This document shows positions 53,584 to 64,000 of a stretch of DNA of 64,000 bases, in pieces (position 1 is the first letter of the stretch; every line of letters begins with the position of its first letter). The translations under genes were made by a program, and so were the position numbers. The notes below the pieces were generated by a model. That model was not told the DNA's origin. It saw only the letters and a program-made list of their open reading frames with translations, and did not search any database. The DNA lies in contig RPFO01000448.1 of assembly GCA_009746045.1 (NCBI GenBank), positions 4,268,419 through 4,332,418 of the forward strand, written 5' to 3'. This DNA is from Mesostigma viride. Lineage: Eukaryota; Streptophyta; Mesostigmatophyceae; Mesostigmatales; Mesostigmataceae.

Positions 53584-54465
53584 GGGTGGGTGGGTGGTTA
53601 TGGTGGGTGGATGGGTGCAAGGGTGGTTGCTTATAAGTGAATCGCCAGGTGGCTGGGGGATCGACGGGGTTTGGGAACTCCTAGGTGGGTGCATTATTGG
53701 ATGCCTGAGTGAAACTGTTTCATGGGCTGGAGGATTTGCACCGTTGGTTTGTGGCGGGTGGATGTGTAGCTGTGATTAGAAGTGGGTGGGGTGAGCGATG
53801 GGGAAGGTAGATGGGTGGGTGGGTGCACGGATATGGGTGGGTGGGTGGTTTTGTAGTTGGGATCGACTCACCTATCGCGGGTGGAGGGCTGTGCATGTTA
53901 GGGGTGAGATGGGTGGGTGACTGGCTGAGAGGATGTGGATGTGTGAGGGTGAGTGGGTGCAGGTCGGTGGGTATAAGGGTATGGGGGGAAAGAGTGGTCG
54001 AGTGGGAAGGGGCGTGGGTGGGTCAGGGGTGGGCGGCCCGGTGGGCACACATGGGGCCAGCTGGCTGGGTGGTTAGGTGGCTGCGTGGTTTTAGTAATGG
54101 GTGCCTGGATAAAAGGATGGGTGAATGCCTCCTTATTGCCTAGGTGGGTAGATTGCATATGTGGCTAGCTGGGTGGGTGGATGTCCCAGTGGGTGGGTAT
54201 GTGGCTGGGTGCCTGGGTGCACGAGTGGTTAGATAGGTTGGTTTAGTAGGTGCGTGGCTGGCTGGCTGGGTCACCGGGTGGGTGGACCAGTGGGTGGCTG
54301 GGTACTCAGGTGCGCAAGTGTATGAGTACTTGTGTGGGTGGGCCAGGTGGATGCATGGGTGGGTGACTGCATGGGTGACTCGGTACGCACAAAGGGCAAC
54401 GGATATAGACATGGGGATATGCCAATGCCTTGGGGTGAGCATACGTGGATGCCAGGTGACATGTG
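53584..54465. repeat. Degenerate GGGTGGNT-rich tract
   Basis: Irregular GGTGGGTGG/TGGCTGGGTGG repeats with no coding sense. It looks like a decayed minisatellite grown from the neighbouring array. Confidence 0.7.
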
Positions 54466-54675
54466 CCAGCCTGTCGCAGTTATACTATACCTTGGCGTTT
54501 GCTTGGCGTGTCGTTGCCAATAATTTCACACAGGACGTACATGGTACGTGTTGGTAGCAATCACATGGCTGTGTTAGTGAGTGATGTTGCATGTATTGTT
54601 CAGCTTTCTTTCCCATTTTGCAATGTGCCAAGGTTCTTAAGTAGTTTAGAAGTATGGTGTCATGGGGTATACATC

Positions 54676-54725
54676 AAGGAGACAACCAGCGCAGGCCAGA
54701 AATCGGGAGAATCCGGACCATGGTA
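54676..54725 (+). repeat. Solo terminal segment of the 525-bp repeat family
   Basis: A 48-bp match to the conserved end of the repeat at 39672 (AGACAACCAGCGCAGGCCAG...), without the remainder of the element. Confidence 0.7.
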
Positions 54726-55012
54726 GCTCACATGCATGTGCACTGCACATCACACATTTGTGGCATACTCGCAATGTCTACCTTACATCTTGCATTCTGT
54801 TAGGAACAGTCGCCACTCAGGCATTCACATGCACCAGGGTTTCGCTCACTGTTTGTGCTGTAGTCATCGTTAAATCAAAAATCTTTACAAAGCCTGGCAA
54901 TTGTCATAATGTTGGGCTCCTTATGACATGAGATTTTGCACACGAAGTTTTGCGACCATGCTTCAGATGCTTGCATGATGACGACCAGTTTTGGTTGTAA
55001 TATGACATGGTG

Positions 55013-55172
55013 GTGCAGGTGCCCTGGTGCACCTAGAGCAGGGGTAGCTTACATTCCCACCCTTGCATGAAGTAGCCTAGAATGTATTAAAAGCCATATG
55101 CCCCTTCTCAGGGATATGTGCTACATTTACTCCCAACGGAGTGATGTTGATAACTAATTAATTAATTAATGA
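55013..55172 (+). mobile_element. LINE 3' UTR fragment with (TTAA)n tail
   Basis: Matches the 3' UTR of copy B and of 2790-3233, including CTTCTCAGGG and the stem-loop ACTCCCAACGGAGT, then a TTAA tail. ATGACAT lies on both sides (about 55002-55008 and 55171-55177), a probable short target duplication. Confidence 0.7.
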
Positions 55173-55177
55173 CATCA

Positions 55178-55657
55178 TATTAATTTTTAAAATCATTATT
55201 GATAGCAACACTACCTTGTTAGCATTTGTTACCATTCAGGGCTCCAAATGCCCTGAGGCGTTGTTCAAGGTCTGAACAACCGTAATTCATTGTGGCTGTT
55301 AAGTTCCAGCTTCGTCGGGCATAATTCGTCTAACTATCTAAGTGCAAACGTTGTTTGGAAGGGACTCATTTTGGCCTTAATTAAGAATCTGGAGCAGGAG
55401 CACGTATTCCATGGACTGATGGGGGTGGGTGCATTAGAACTGAGCCGCGAAGACTAGCTGATCTCACTCTAATCTTATATACCGAGTTGTCTCCTTGATA
55501 ATATACAAAGTTGTCTCTCTTAATACAAAATCCTAACTACTCTACTCAGTCACGCACCCCTTCCTCCTGGCGTGGGGGAGGGGGGGCTCTTACATCGCCA
55601 TGCGTCCAGGCATGACTTGTCTCGCTTCATGTACCATGATTGCCTTTAATTTGACCA
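55178..55657. other. Unassigned, probable LINE 3' remnants
   Basis: 55505-55590 resembles the 48285-48345 segment (CTACTCAG...CGCCCCTTCC, then a G-run), suggesting another minus-strand LINE 3' remnant. Nothing else was recognised. Confidence 0.35.
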
Positions 55658-56453
55658 TTAATTAATTAATTAATTAATTAATTAATTAATTAATTAATTA
55701 AGAATCCATCCATCCATCCATCCATCCATCCATCCATCCATCCCTCCCTCCCTCCCTCCCTCCCTCCCTCCCTCCCTCCCTCCCTCCCTCCCTCCCTCCC
55801 TCCCTCCCTCCCTCCCTCCCTCCCTCCTCCCTCCCTCCCTCCCTCCTCCTCCCTCCCTCCCTCCCTCCCTCCCTCCCTCCCTCCCTCCCTCCCTCCCTCC
55901 CTCCCTCCTCCTCCCTCCCTCCCTCCCTCCCTCCCTCCCTCCCTCCCTCCCTCCCTCCCTCCCTCCCTCCTCCCTCCCTCCCTCCCTCCCTCCCTCCCTC
56001 CTCCCTCCCTCCCTCCCTCCCTCCCCCTCCCTCCCTCCCTCCCTCCCTCCCTCCCTCCCTCCTCCCTCCCTCCTCCCTCCCTCCCTCCCTCCCTCCCTCC
56101 CTCCCTCCCTCCCTCCTCCTCCCTCCCTCCCTCCCTCCTCCCTCCCTCCCTCCTCCTCCCTCCCTCCCTCCCTCCCTCCCTCCCTCCCTCCCTCCCTCCC
56201 TCCTCCCTCCCTCCCTCCCTCCCTCCCTCCCTCCCTCCTCCCTCCCTCCCTCCCTCCTCCCTCCCTCCCTCCCTCCCTCCCTCCCTCCCTCCCTCCCTCC
56301 CTCCCTCCCTCCCTCCCTCCCTCCCTCCCTCCCTCCCTCCCTCCCTCCCTCCCTCCCTCCCTCCCTCCCTCCCTCCCTCCCTCCCTCCCTCCCTCCCTCC
56401 CTCCCTCCCTCCCTCCCTCCCTCCATCCATCCATCCATCCATCCATCCATCCA
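55658..56453. repeat. (TTAA)n then (CCAT)n-(CCCT)n-(CCAT)n microsatellite block
   Basis: A 44-bp TTAA run, about 38 bp of CCAT, about 680 bp of CCCT with scattered CCT, then about 32 bp of CCAT again. The CCAT caps at both ends suggest that the CCCT expansion arose within an original CCAT repeat. Long open frames on minus are artefacts. Confidence 0.95.
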
Positions 56454-56668
56454 TGATGAAATTTGGTCGGGTAAATTGCAATAGACTCGCCTTTTGATGA
56501 CGAACACGCCGATCTAATTTTTGGCAGCCATTGCCCAGGATTTCGCAAGTTATCGCCAGCGGCCTGCCCAGCAGATCTCGCTATTTTTCTGCACATTATG
56601 GCGGCACCACGCATGTGATCAGTGTGCCTGCGCCCCCTGCCCTCGTCTAGGTGCTATTAAACGTAGCT

Positions 56669-57940
56669 ATGGAGGTCCCCGCATCGTCTTCAGCTCTTGC
56701 CGCCGATTCTATTGATGCCCAGATTGCTGCAAACAAAATCGCCCACGACATTGTCGTCGCCAAGAACGCCGCTAACAAGCGATCCAAGACTTCGGAAGCA
56801 ACTTCGGAAGCAACTCCGATAGCTGCTGAAACCTCCTTGCCGGACGCCATTTCTTCCTCATTCTACATGCCAGGCCAGCGTTTGAGCCTGGCAGACATCG
56901 ATACCTTACTCGCCTACAATGACGCCGCTGTGACAAGCGTGCTGAAGCTCCGCAACGACAACGACGCCCCGATTCGCCACCCTAAGAGCGGCCAGGTTAT
57001 GGAGGCTGCTTCGGATGAATGGCCTCATTGGGATGAGCGCCAGCGTCGGCTTGCCTGTCTTATTTAGTGCTGCCCTGAACTTGTCGAGCTGCCGGCGACG
57101 ACCATCGCCAGGCCAGCCCCCGCGACCGATGTTAACGTGCAGCTGCAGGACGTCGCACAGTCTTTTACGACCGTGCAGGGCGACATTAAGGTCCTGACGG
57201 AGGCGTCTGCAGCTGCGACGGCACAATTGCTGGAGCTGAAGAAAGCCATGGCAGCCCCCGCCAAAACTACCACGTTTGCCGACGTCACCGGCAAGCAGTT
57301 GACCACCATCGTTCAACAGGCGGCCAAGTCTGCAGCTACCGCTGCGGTCACCCAGAATGCAGTGCAGCAACGCCAGCGCAATATGGTAATCAAAGGCTTC
57401 CAGACAGGCGCGGCAGCACATGAGACAGCACACTCACTTGCCGAGGAGCTGCGCGGCCCAGCGTTTCTGGGGAAGATGCAGCTCCAGAACCGTGTTGTCA
57501 TTGAACGAGCCATTCGGCTGCCAGGCCCTCCGGGCCTGGTCGTCGTCACCATGGCCTCCATGCACGACAAACGCCTCGTGCTGGGAGCACGTCGTCTGCT
57601 CCAGCCCGGCGACTTCAGCCTCGACGAGGACTACACGCCGGCTCAACTGAAGGCGAGGAGCGCGGTGTGGAACAGCACCATCGTCCAGGGGGAGCGGTGT
57701 TGCCACCCTCCATCGCCTGACTACGTATGCATTGAGTCGTCCCCCTCTTCTCCCCCTCTTTTTCAACCTCCACCGGCGGGCCGCTTCGGCCACTTGCCGC
57801 TTTCTCTTGGCCTGTTTTTGCGCGATGTCAACGGGATTTTCCATGGTGGCTGTACTTTCGCTCGTAATTACGGGTGGTGCATTAAGCGCAGGCTTTCGAC
57901 CTTCCCTTTCCACACCAAACTACTCCATCATCTTGTGTAA
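56669..57940 (+). pseudogene. L1-type ORF1 protein with one in-frame TAG
   Basis: ATG 56669 (MEVPASSSALAADSID) reads to a TAG at 57065-57067 and continues in the same frame to 57940, about 424 codons. The first part is Ala/Ser-rich with helical segments; then coiled coil (DVNVQLQDVAQSFTTVQGDI; ATAQLLELKKAMA), an RRM-like block (QRQRNMVIKGFQTG; RAIRLPGPPGLVVVTM; HDKRLVLGARRLL) and a carboxy domain (SLDEDYTPAQLKARSAVWN), followed by sequence of unclear reading sense. It is a distinct subfamily from the ORF1 copies at 5.7 and 40.8 kb. With a single stop it is young or subject to readthrough. No ORF2 follows. Confidence 0.75.
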
Positions 57941-58015
57941 GTTAGGGTCTTAGGGGCAGTGCAGCTTGTCTGGACGATCGATCATGCAGACAAGCACACG
58001 TGACCCTGACCGAAA

Positions 58016-58236
58016 TGATTACCAAAAAAGGACAAATGATTACCGATTTTTACCGATGATTACACATGATTACACATGATTACACGTACATGATTACCAA
58101 AAAAGGACAAATGATTACCGATTTTTACCGATGATTACACATGATTACACATGATTACACGTACATGATTACCAAAAAAGGACAAATGATTACCGATTTT
58201 TACCGATGATTACACATGATTACATATGATTACACC
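58016..58236. repeat. 75-bp tandem repeat, three copies
   Basis: Units start at about 58016, 58092 and 58167 (GATTACCAAAAAAGGACAAA...), each with several GATTACAC submotifs. Confidence 0.9.
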
Positions 58237-58239
58237 CCC

Positions 58240-58860
58240 GTGTTACATAGGAAGGTGTGACTATGTACTCCACCCTATGTACTCCAAGAGTACATAGGGT
58301 GGCACACTATGTACTCCAAGAGTACATAGTCCGGAGTACATATGATCCGGGATTTCCGAATAGGGGACTGCCGACGCGGTGAGACACGCCCGTATTACAT
58401 AGGAAGGAGTGACTATGTACTCCACACTATGTACTCCAAGAGTACATAGGGTGGCACACTATGTACTCCAAGAGTACATAGTCCGGAGTACATATGATCC
58501 GGGATTTCCGAATAGGGGACTGCCGACGCGGTGAGACACGCCCGTATTACATAGGAAGGAGTGACTACGTACTCCACACTATGTACTCCAAGAGTACATA
58601 AGGTGGCACACTATGTACACTGATCTAATGTACTCCAAGAGTACATAGTGTGGAGTACATATGATCCGGGATTCCGAATAGGGGACTGCCGACGCGGTGA
58701 GACACGCCCGTATTACTTAGGAAGGAGTGACTATGTACTCCACACTATGTACTCCAAGAATACGGCATAGGGTGGCACACTATGTACTCCAAGAGTACAT
58801 AGTGTGGAGTACATATGATCCGGGATTTCCGAATAGGGGACTGCCGAACTCGAGGCCCCC
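58240..58860. repeat. 154-bp tandem repeat with hairpin motifs, four copies
   Basis: Period 154-163 bp. Each unit holds two or more perfect hairpins CTATGTACTCCAAGAGTACATAG-type (9-bp stem, CCAAG loop) and a CCGAATAGGGGACTGCCGA block. Confidence 0.9.
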
Positions 58861-59884
58861 AGAGTACTAACTAGGCTGACTATCTACTCGAGTCACGACG
58901 CAGTGAGATACGCCAAGCCGCCCGAAGCAGATCTCTGCATGCGCCACGTGTAACGAGGGTTCTGCTTGCGAATTCGAATTGCGATGAGCCGTTGCAGACG
59001 CGCCGCCTAGATGTTTGAATTTCATCAACGAGCCTTGAACGAGCTGGTAAAGTTTGCCTGCCCTTGCATCACCTTGCGCTGGCTATGCCGATTGCAGTCC
59101 AGCCGACTGATAGTGGTGAAAGAATAAGCGCCCCCCTAAACCCGCATGCTCACGATGCTTGAAGAAAAAAAAGCAAAAGGCGCACTAGGATGCATGACAA
59201 GCCCTTTTGGAGCCCCAGTTTAGCATGATTCGGTCATCCGTTTCCAGCCATCGGCAGCGCCAACTCCGATACAGCTTACTATGGCGTAGTCGGTAGCCAG
59301 CTACACCGCTTTTCTTGCCTTTGTTACTACATGCAAACTTCAATTCGTTACATCGTGCGCCTGCGGCATATTTAAGAAAGCGGCTGCAAGCGCACCTTGC
59401 TGAGCCAGGTACACAATGTCTTCAGTCAGCGACCGCGTATGCATGCCACGTTTAGTCGCATCGAGTCGCGTAGACAATGCGTTCCGGATTAAATTGTTCA
59501 CCGTTCAATTGCTCAGCGCTGCCTGAATGCAGCGCGCTTTATTACTGATTCTGTCCTCTTTGCATGCATTGCAGTCGATTGTATGTTATTTTCACGTTGT
59601 CCATCTTTCCACTCGCTTTCATTGTTTACCAGATACCAAAAGTCTCCCACGAGGTAGGCGACACTTCAATCTCGCTTATTTTACACCTGGCACACCTGGG
59701 CTTCTCTGTATGTGCCGATGCCCATCGTAAGTTGTTGAACGTTTTTTGCCCTCCATGGTTGCCAATTTTACTAGGAGTTCTTAGGAGCTCTCTCTCCATT
59801 GACTTCTCTGTCTCTTTTGCTTTGGCCATGCCATGTTAGTGTAATGTCTTCCTTGCTGCCATGCTAGCGGGCCCACGTGCTTGT
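58861..59884. other. No gene seen
   Basis: About 1 kb of unique-looking sequence. The open stretches at 59527-59839 are short and unconvincing. Confidence 0.4.
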
Positions 59885-61165
59885 TCCTTGTCAAAGTAGG
59901 GAGGCTCGCGGGGTGGGTGGCTGGTCATGCTTGTACCTTATCAAGGGAGGGGCCCACGTAGGGTAGGTGGGTGGGCATGCGTGTACCTTGTCAAGGGAGG
60001 GATTCACGTATGGTAGGTGGGTGCACGAGCTTGGTCCTTGTCAAGAGGCACACACGTAGGGTAGGTGAGTGCACGTGCTTGGTACTGGTCAGGGGAGGCA
60101 TGGATGTGGGGTAGGCATGTGCACGTGCTTATTCCTTGTCAAGGGAGGGACGCACGTAGTGTAGGTGAGTTCATGTGCTTGTTCCTTGTCAAAGGAGGGG
60201 TGCACATAGGGTGGGTGGGTGCACGTGCTCGTTCCTTGTCAAGGGAGGCATGCATGTGGGGTAGGCATGTGCACGTGCTTGTTTCATGTCAAGGGAGGGA
60301 TGCAGGTAGGGTAGGTGGGTGGGCTTGCTTGTTCCTTGTCAAGGGAGGGATGCACGTACGGTAGATGAGTGCACATGCTTGTTCCTTGTCAAAGGAGGGG
60401 GGCATGTGGAGTAGGAATGTGCACATGGTTGTTCCATGTCAAGGGAGGGATGCAGGTAGGGTAGGTGGGTGGGCATGCTTGTACCTTATCAAGGGAGGGG
60501 CGGACATAGGGTTGGTGGGTGCACGTGCTTGTTCGATGTCAAAGGAGGGACGCATGTGGGGTAGGCATGTGCACATGCTTGTTCCATGTCACAGGAGGGA
60601 TGCACGTAGGGTAGGTGGGTGCACGTGCTTGTTACTGGTCAGGGGAGGCATGGATGTGGGGTAGGCATGTGCACGTGCCTATTCCTTGTCAAGGGAGGGA
60701 CGCGCGTAGTGTAGGTGAGTTCATGTGCTTGTTCCTTGTCAAAGGAGGGGTGCACACAGGGTGGGTGGGTGCACGTGCTTGTTCCTTGTCAAGGGAGGGA
60801 CGCACGTAGTGTAGGTGAGTTCATGTGCTTGTTCCTTGTCAAAGGAGGGGGTGCACATAGGGTAGGTGGGTGCACGTGCCCGTTCGATTCTTGTCAAGGG
60901 AGGCATGCATGTGGGGTGGGGTATGTGCACGTGCTTGTTCCTTGTCAAGGGAGGGACGCGCGTAGTGTAGGTGAGTTCATGTGCTTGTTCCTTGTCAAAG
61001 GAGGGGTGCACATAGGGTAGGTGGGTGCACGTGCCCGTTCGATTCTTGTCAAGGGAGGCATGCATGTGGGGTAGGGCATGTGCACGTGCTTGTTCCTTGT
61101 CAAGGGAGTCACACAACAGGGTATGTGGGTGGTTTTGCTGGTTCCTTGCCATGGGAGGGACGTAA
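59885..61165. repeat. 50-bp minisatellite, about 25 copies
   Basis: Period 50 bp (GTCAAGGG at 60138, 60188, 60238, 60288, 60338 and onward). Units combine GGTAGGTGGGTGCACGTGC with the palindrome CCTTGTCAAGG. Open frames in it are repeat artefacts. Confidence 0.9.
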
Positions 61166-61929
61166 TAGGGTAGGTGAGTGCACGCATCATTTTTTTCCTT
61201 ATTCTCAGCCCATCAACTAGAACTTTCAGCTGCCAGTCCTCACTAGTCTACGACCGTAACTGCATTCGGGTTCATGTTAAATACGTTGCGTTTTTCTTGG
61301 ACGGCATGGAAGATGCTGTCATTTTCAAGAGAGGGATGCACGTACGTATTGGTGGTGGTGCACGCATCGTCCCTTTTCTTACTAGTTGCCTGTGTACTAG
61401 AAATTTCAACTGCTATTCCTCGCTACCGTATGGCCGTAACTGCATTCGGGGCATTTTGCGTTTTCTATGAGTGCGTGACAGTTGCTGTCTTACTTGGACA
61501 AAGGCGGAATGAACTGCAGGCAATCCGGAATGATTAAGACGGGAAGTTGGTCAACTCGCACCAAAAGCGGAGCCGCCATATGGACGGCGGTACCTTTCAA
61601 ATCAACATGGGCGATTACCCCTGGCCGAGCGGACTTGAGGGTGACAACAGCTTCAAGACGCCACCCTCATCGGCCAAGGTTCTACTGCCGTAACGGCTTA
61701 ATTTATTACCTAAGATGTTCCGTGAACTTCATGTGCGTCATCTCCACGATTTCATCATGAAGCCCACGTTGACAACATCGGATGGAAGTGATTCGTGCAA
61801 TTGATTATTAATGACTTCTTAAACATTTTAATGAAATGCCTAATTCAAAAATGCATCTTGAAAAGCACCATATCATGCAAGCCACTCACCATAGCCGGGG
61901 TCAATGCATTTTAGAATTCGGGGCCATAA
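61166..61929. other. No gene seen
   Basis: A roughly 90-bp segment with TTTTCTTACTAGTTGCCTGTGTACTAGAA-like character occurs twice (61190-61280 and 61365-61455), a diverged duplication. Nothing codes convincingly. Confidence 0.4.
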
Positions 61930-62380
61930 CCCGGACAGGCTGCGTTGTAGGCATGGGTTACTACTATTACTGGGGCATAACCGGCCCCGTAACCACCGCA
62001 GTAGCCAGGGTCAACTACTGGGCCGTAACTACTGCAGGTTACGGGACGGTTGACGGACCCGTAACCAGGCCAGTAGCCAGGCCCGGTTCTCAGAACTGGT
62101 CCCGTAACCATGCCAGTTTACCGCCCGGTAACTTCTACTTGGGCCGTAACCATGACCGTAACCCAGATAGGTTACGGGCATGGTTACGGCTCCGGTAAAA
62201 GTTACCGCCCAGTAAACGTTCCGGTAACTATTACCGCCCGGTAACCATTACCGGCCGGTATTTCGTCTGTCGCGTTTAAGGTTACCGGCCGGTAACCTGG
62301 CCGGTAACCTTAAACGTACATGGTTACTGGCCAGTAACCGCCCCGGTAACCTCAACCGGGGCGTTTACGCCCCGTAAAAT
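61930..62380. repeat. CCGGTAACC-motif subterminal cluster
   Basis: More than 20 GTAACC/GGTTAC motifs in both orientations, mirrored at 51810-52130. Putative transposase-binding subterminal region of the CACTA-like element. Confidence 0.75.
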
Positions 62381-62394
62381 TAACTCCTAGTGTA

Positions 62395-63770
62395 ATCTTC
62401 CCAGTCACTAGTTACCAGACGGGTCCATTTACATAATGTCAAAGGGCTTCTTCTACCACTCTATTTAATCGCTCTACTAGGTGTGAGGAGGAGGAATGGT
62501 ACGCAGTGCCAAACGCCACTTTAGTACCAAGAGCAGCAAAGAACTCTGTCCAAAAGTCCGAGGTAAACAACTTGTTCTTATCAGAAATAAAATGCCCATG
62601 GTAACGATAAACGTTTAGAAGGTACAGCTGAGCACAGTCACTCGAGCAGTAAGCTCCAAGGGACAAGGGACAAGGTGACAACGTCTAGTAAGGCGGTCTA
62701 CAAACACGAGGATCTGCGCATCAATTGCCTTTGGCATTCTTTTTAAAGGGGCCCACAAAATCCAGAATAATGGAATCCCAAGGCAGTACAGGATCAGGGA
62801 GGGTACGAGGCTCGATCTGCTATCTGACCCACATTACTAGGTTTCATCTCCTGGCATGATTGGCATGTCCTACCAACATATTCATCCACATCAAGTGCTG
62901 AGGAGGGAGGGCCAGAAGTATGACGGGTTACCAAATCCCGCACACGCTTCCCGCCCTAGCTGGTGAGCAGCTAAATCATGTAACTCAAACAACAAGGACG
63001 AGCGGCAAATAAGGGGAAAACACAAACGCCATTGCAGAGGATCATCCTTTAACAGCACATACAAGAAGCCACCCACAAACTTGCACGGGTACTTCCCGAA
63101 TTTCCGAGGGTGCGAGGATACTGCGACTAAAGCTTCCAGCTCTGTGGCCGTAAACACTGATAAGACGCTCTAAACTGATCTGACGTAGGATTGGCTACCT
63201 AGGTATCTACATAAGGTTAACAAGACACCCACAACTTTACCAAAAAGAATTTTATTAGTATCCTCCCCCCCCACTGAGATGACAGGTGTGCCCTCACACC
63301 GAAGAGAAAGGCCCACATGAGAGAGGAGATCAGGAAAACGAACACAGGTATGGAAAAGGTATAGTCAGGACGTCGGGATAAAGCGTCAGGGACAATATTA
63401 TCTACACCCTTGATGTATTACAATTTAAAGGGGGCAAATTGCGCACGGAATTCCATCCACCGCGCTTGCCGAGGAGTGAGGTTAGGTTGTGACAGGAGGT
63501 GAATCAGAGGACGATGGTCGGTTTGAATAACCAACCGAGAAGGGTCAACATCACAAGGCTCACTGATACAGACATCAAACTGGGCACCTTTAAGGAAATG
63601 TTGCCACGCATGACAGCAGTATACCACAGCCAATAACTCTTGTTGGTGAACAGGGTAGTTGCGATCAGCAGGTAACATAGTCCTAGAGATGTGTTCGATG
63701 TGTTGCAAACCATGACCTGGGTCTTGGAGGAGAACACCCCCAAGGGCTACCTTACTAGTCAGTAGCTAAT
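62395..63770 (-). pseudogene. Ty3/gypsy pol: RNase H and integrase, decayed
   Basis: In minus-strand order: RNase H-like segment (ALGGVLLQDPG; NYPVHQQELLAVVYCCHAWQ; QTDHRPLIHLL; LTPRQARWMEF), the YIKGVDNIVPDALSRRPDY linker after a stop, the integrase zinc-binding region (ELHDLAAHQLGREACAG; YFWPSL) and the catalytic core (FTSDFWTEFFAALGTKVAFG; AYHSSSSHLVERLNRVVEEA). This is the pol order of a Ty3/gypsy LTR retrotransposon. In-frame stops and frame changes occur throughout. Reverse transcriptase would lie beyond the window end; LTRs were not identified. Interruption by the CACTA-like terminus at 62392 truncates the integrase. Confidence 0.85.
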
Positions 63771-64000
63771 ACAAACAGTTTCGAGGTATCTGGCAAGACG
63801 AGGACAGCAGTCTGCTGACAACAAAAACTTCAACCACGCAAAAAGGAAAGGACTATTTAGCTCACTCCTTCCTAGTCACCGTGATTGATAAGGAACCAAA
63901 TTCTACGGTAGGAGGGGTCTCAATAGAGGAGGAAGAAAACCCCGTTCGCGGGTTGGAGAAGGTAAAGGAGTAAGAAATCTGTCAGGGATATGAAATGGAG
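63771..64000 (-). other. Probable upstream continuation of gypsy pol
   Basis: Too short and degenerate to assign motifs, but in the right position for the end of the reverse transcriptase. Confidence 0.3.

Larger units (their letters stand above)
51788..62392. mobile_element. Possible CACTA-type element, 10.6 kb
   Basis: Perfect 16-bp inverted termini CACTAGGAGTTAATTT at 51788 and its complement ending at 62392. CCGGTAACC-type motifs crowd both subterminal regions (51810-52130 and 61930-62380). CACTA termini plus subterminal motif arrays define the EnSpm/CACTA class. Against this, the flanking trinucleotides differ (GCC and TAA), so no 3-bp duplication supports a single insertion, and no transposase was recognised inside. 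Confidence 0.55.

Noticed and set aside
58016-61165. CRISPR array
   Set aside because: Repeats are contiguous tandem units without unique spacers, in a eukaryotic context with no cas genes.

Overview
This is nuclear DNA of a eukaryote. It has GC-rich exons split by canonical GT-AG introns of about 190-1,700 nt, abundant microsatellites and minisatellites, and layered transposable elements. A cytoplasmic-type hybrid histidine kinase rules out an animal. A unicellular alga (green lineage plausible, TGTAA motifs after both genes) is my best guess, but the lineage is not proven. No CRISPR array, rRNA, tRNA or prokaryotic operon was seen.

Two intron-rich host genes can be assembled with consistent splice phases. 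Minus strand 9449-23817 holds 13 coding exons for a hybrid histidine kinase of about 1,473 aa: a long coiled-coil amino half, a DHp/HisKA helix, an HATPase_c domain, a roughly 500-residue Ser/Pro-rich linker and one receiver domain. Plus strand 30354-38705 holds 9 coding exons for a protein of about 456 aa, coiled-coil with a carboxy-terminal PH domain. The genes lie head to head. Of the 6.5 kb between their start codons, 5.3 kb is one composite transposable element, so the original divergent promoter was only about 1.2 kb.

Layout. 1-9.4 kb: retroelement 3' ends, a 21-bp satellite with a 609-bp higher-order period, hAT transposase remains, an L1-type ORF1 copy and a mariner-like MITE. 9.4-23.8 kb: kinase gene. 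24.2-29.5 kb: composite element containing a 3.4-kb foldback element with an AC-rich satellite. 30.4-38.7 kb: PH-domain gene with an 8-bp-TSD MITE and a near-perfect 170-nt hairpin in introns. 39.4-50.1 kb: transposon nest in which an ORF1-only retroelement, truncated LINEs, two nested hAT-like elements and a 525-bp repeat can be ordered from exact target-site duplications. 51.8-62.4 kb: possible CACTA-type element (16-bp inverted termini starting CACTA) filled with tandem arrays, an ORF1 relic and an unrecognised spliced gene relic. 62.4-64 kb: decayed Ty3/gypsy pol on the minus strand.

The most striking patterns are: (i) tandem repeats that incorporate copies of the 5' splice site of the kinase gene, one of which creates an in-frame alternative donor adding 29 residues next to the phospho-accepting helix; (ii) several transposon families, each with its own short palindromic subterminal motif; (iii) retroelements whose 3' ends share a small stem-loop followed by a (TTAA)n tail; (iv) a non-autonomous retroelement that keeps only ORF1. 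All functional statements rest on reading motifs; no database search was possible.
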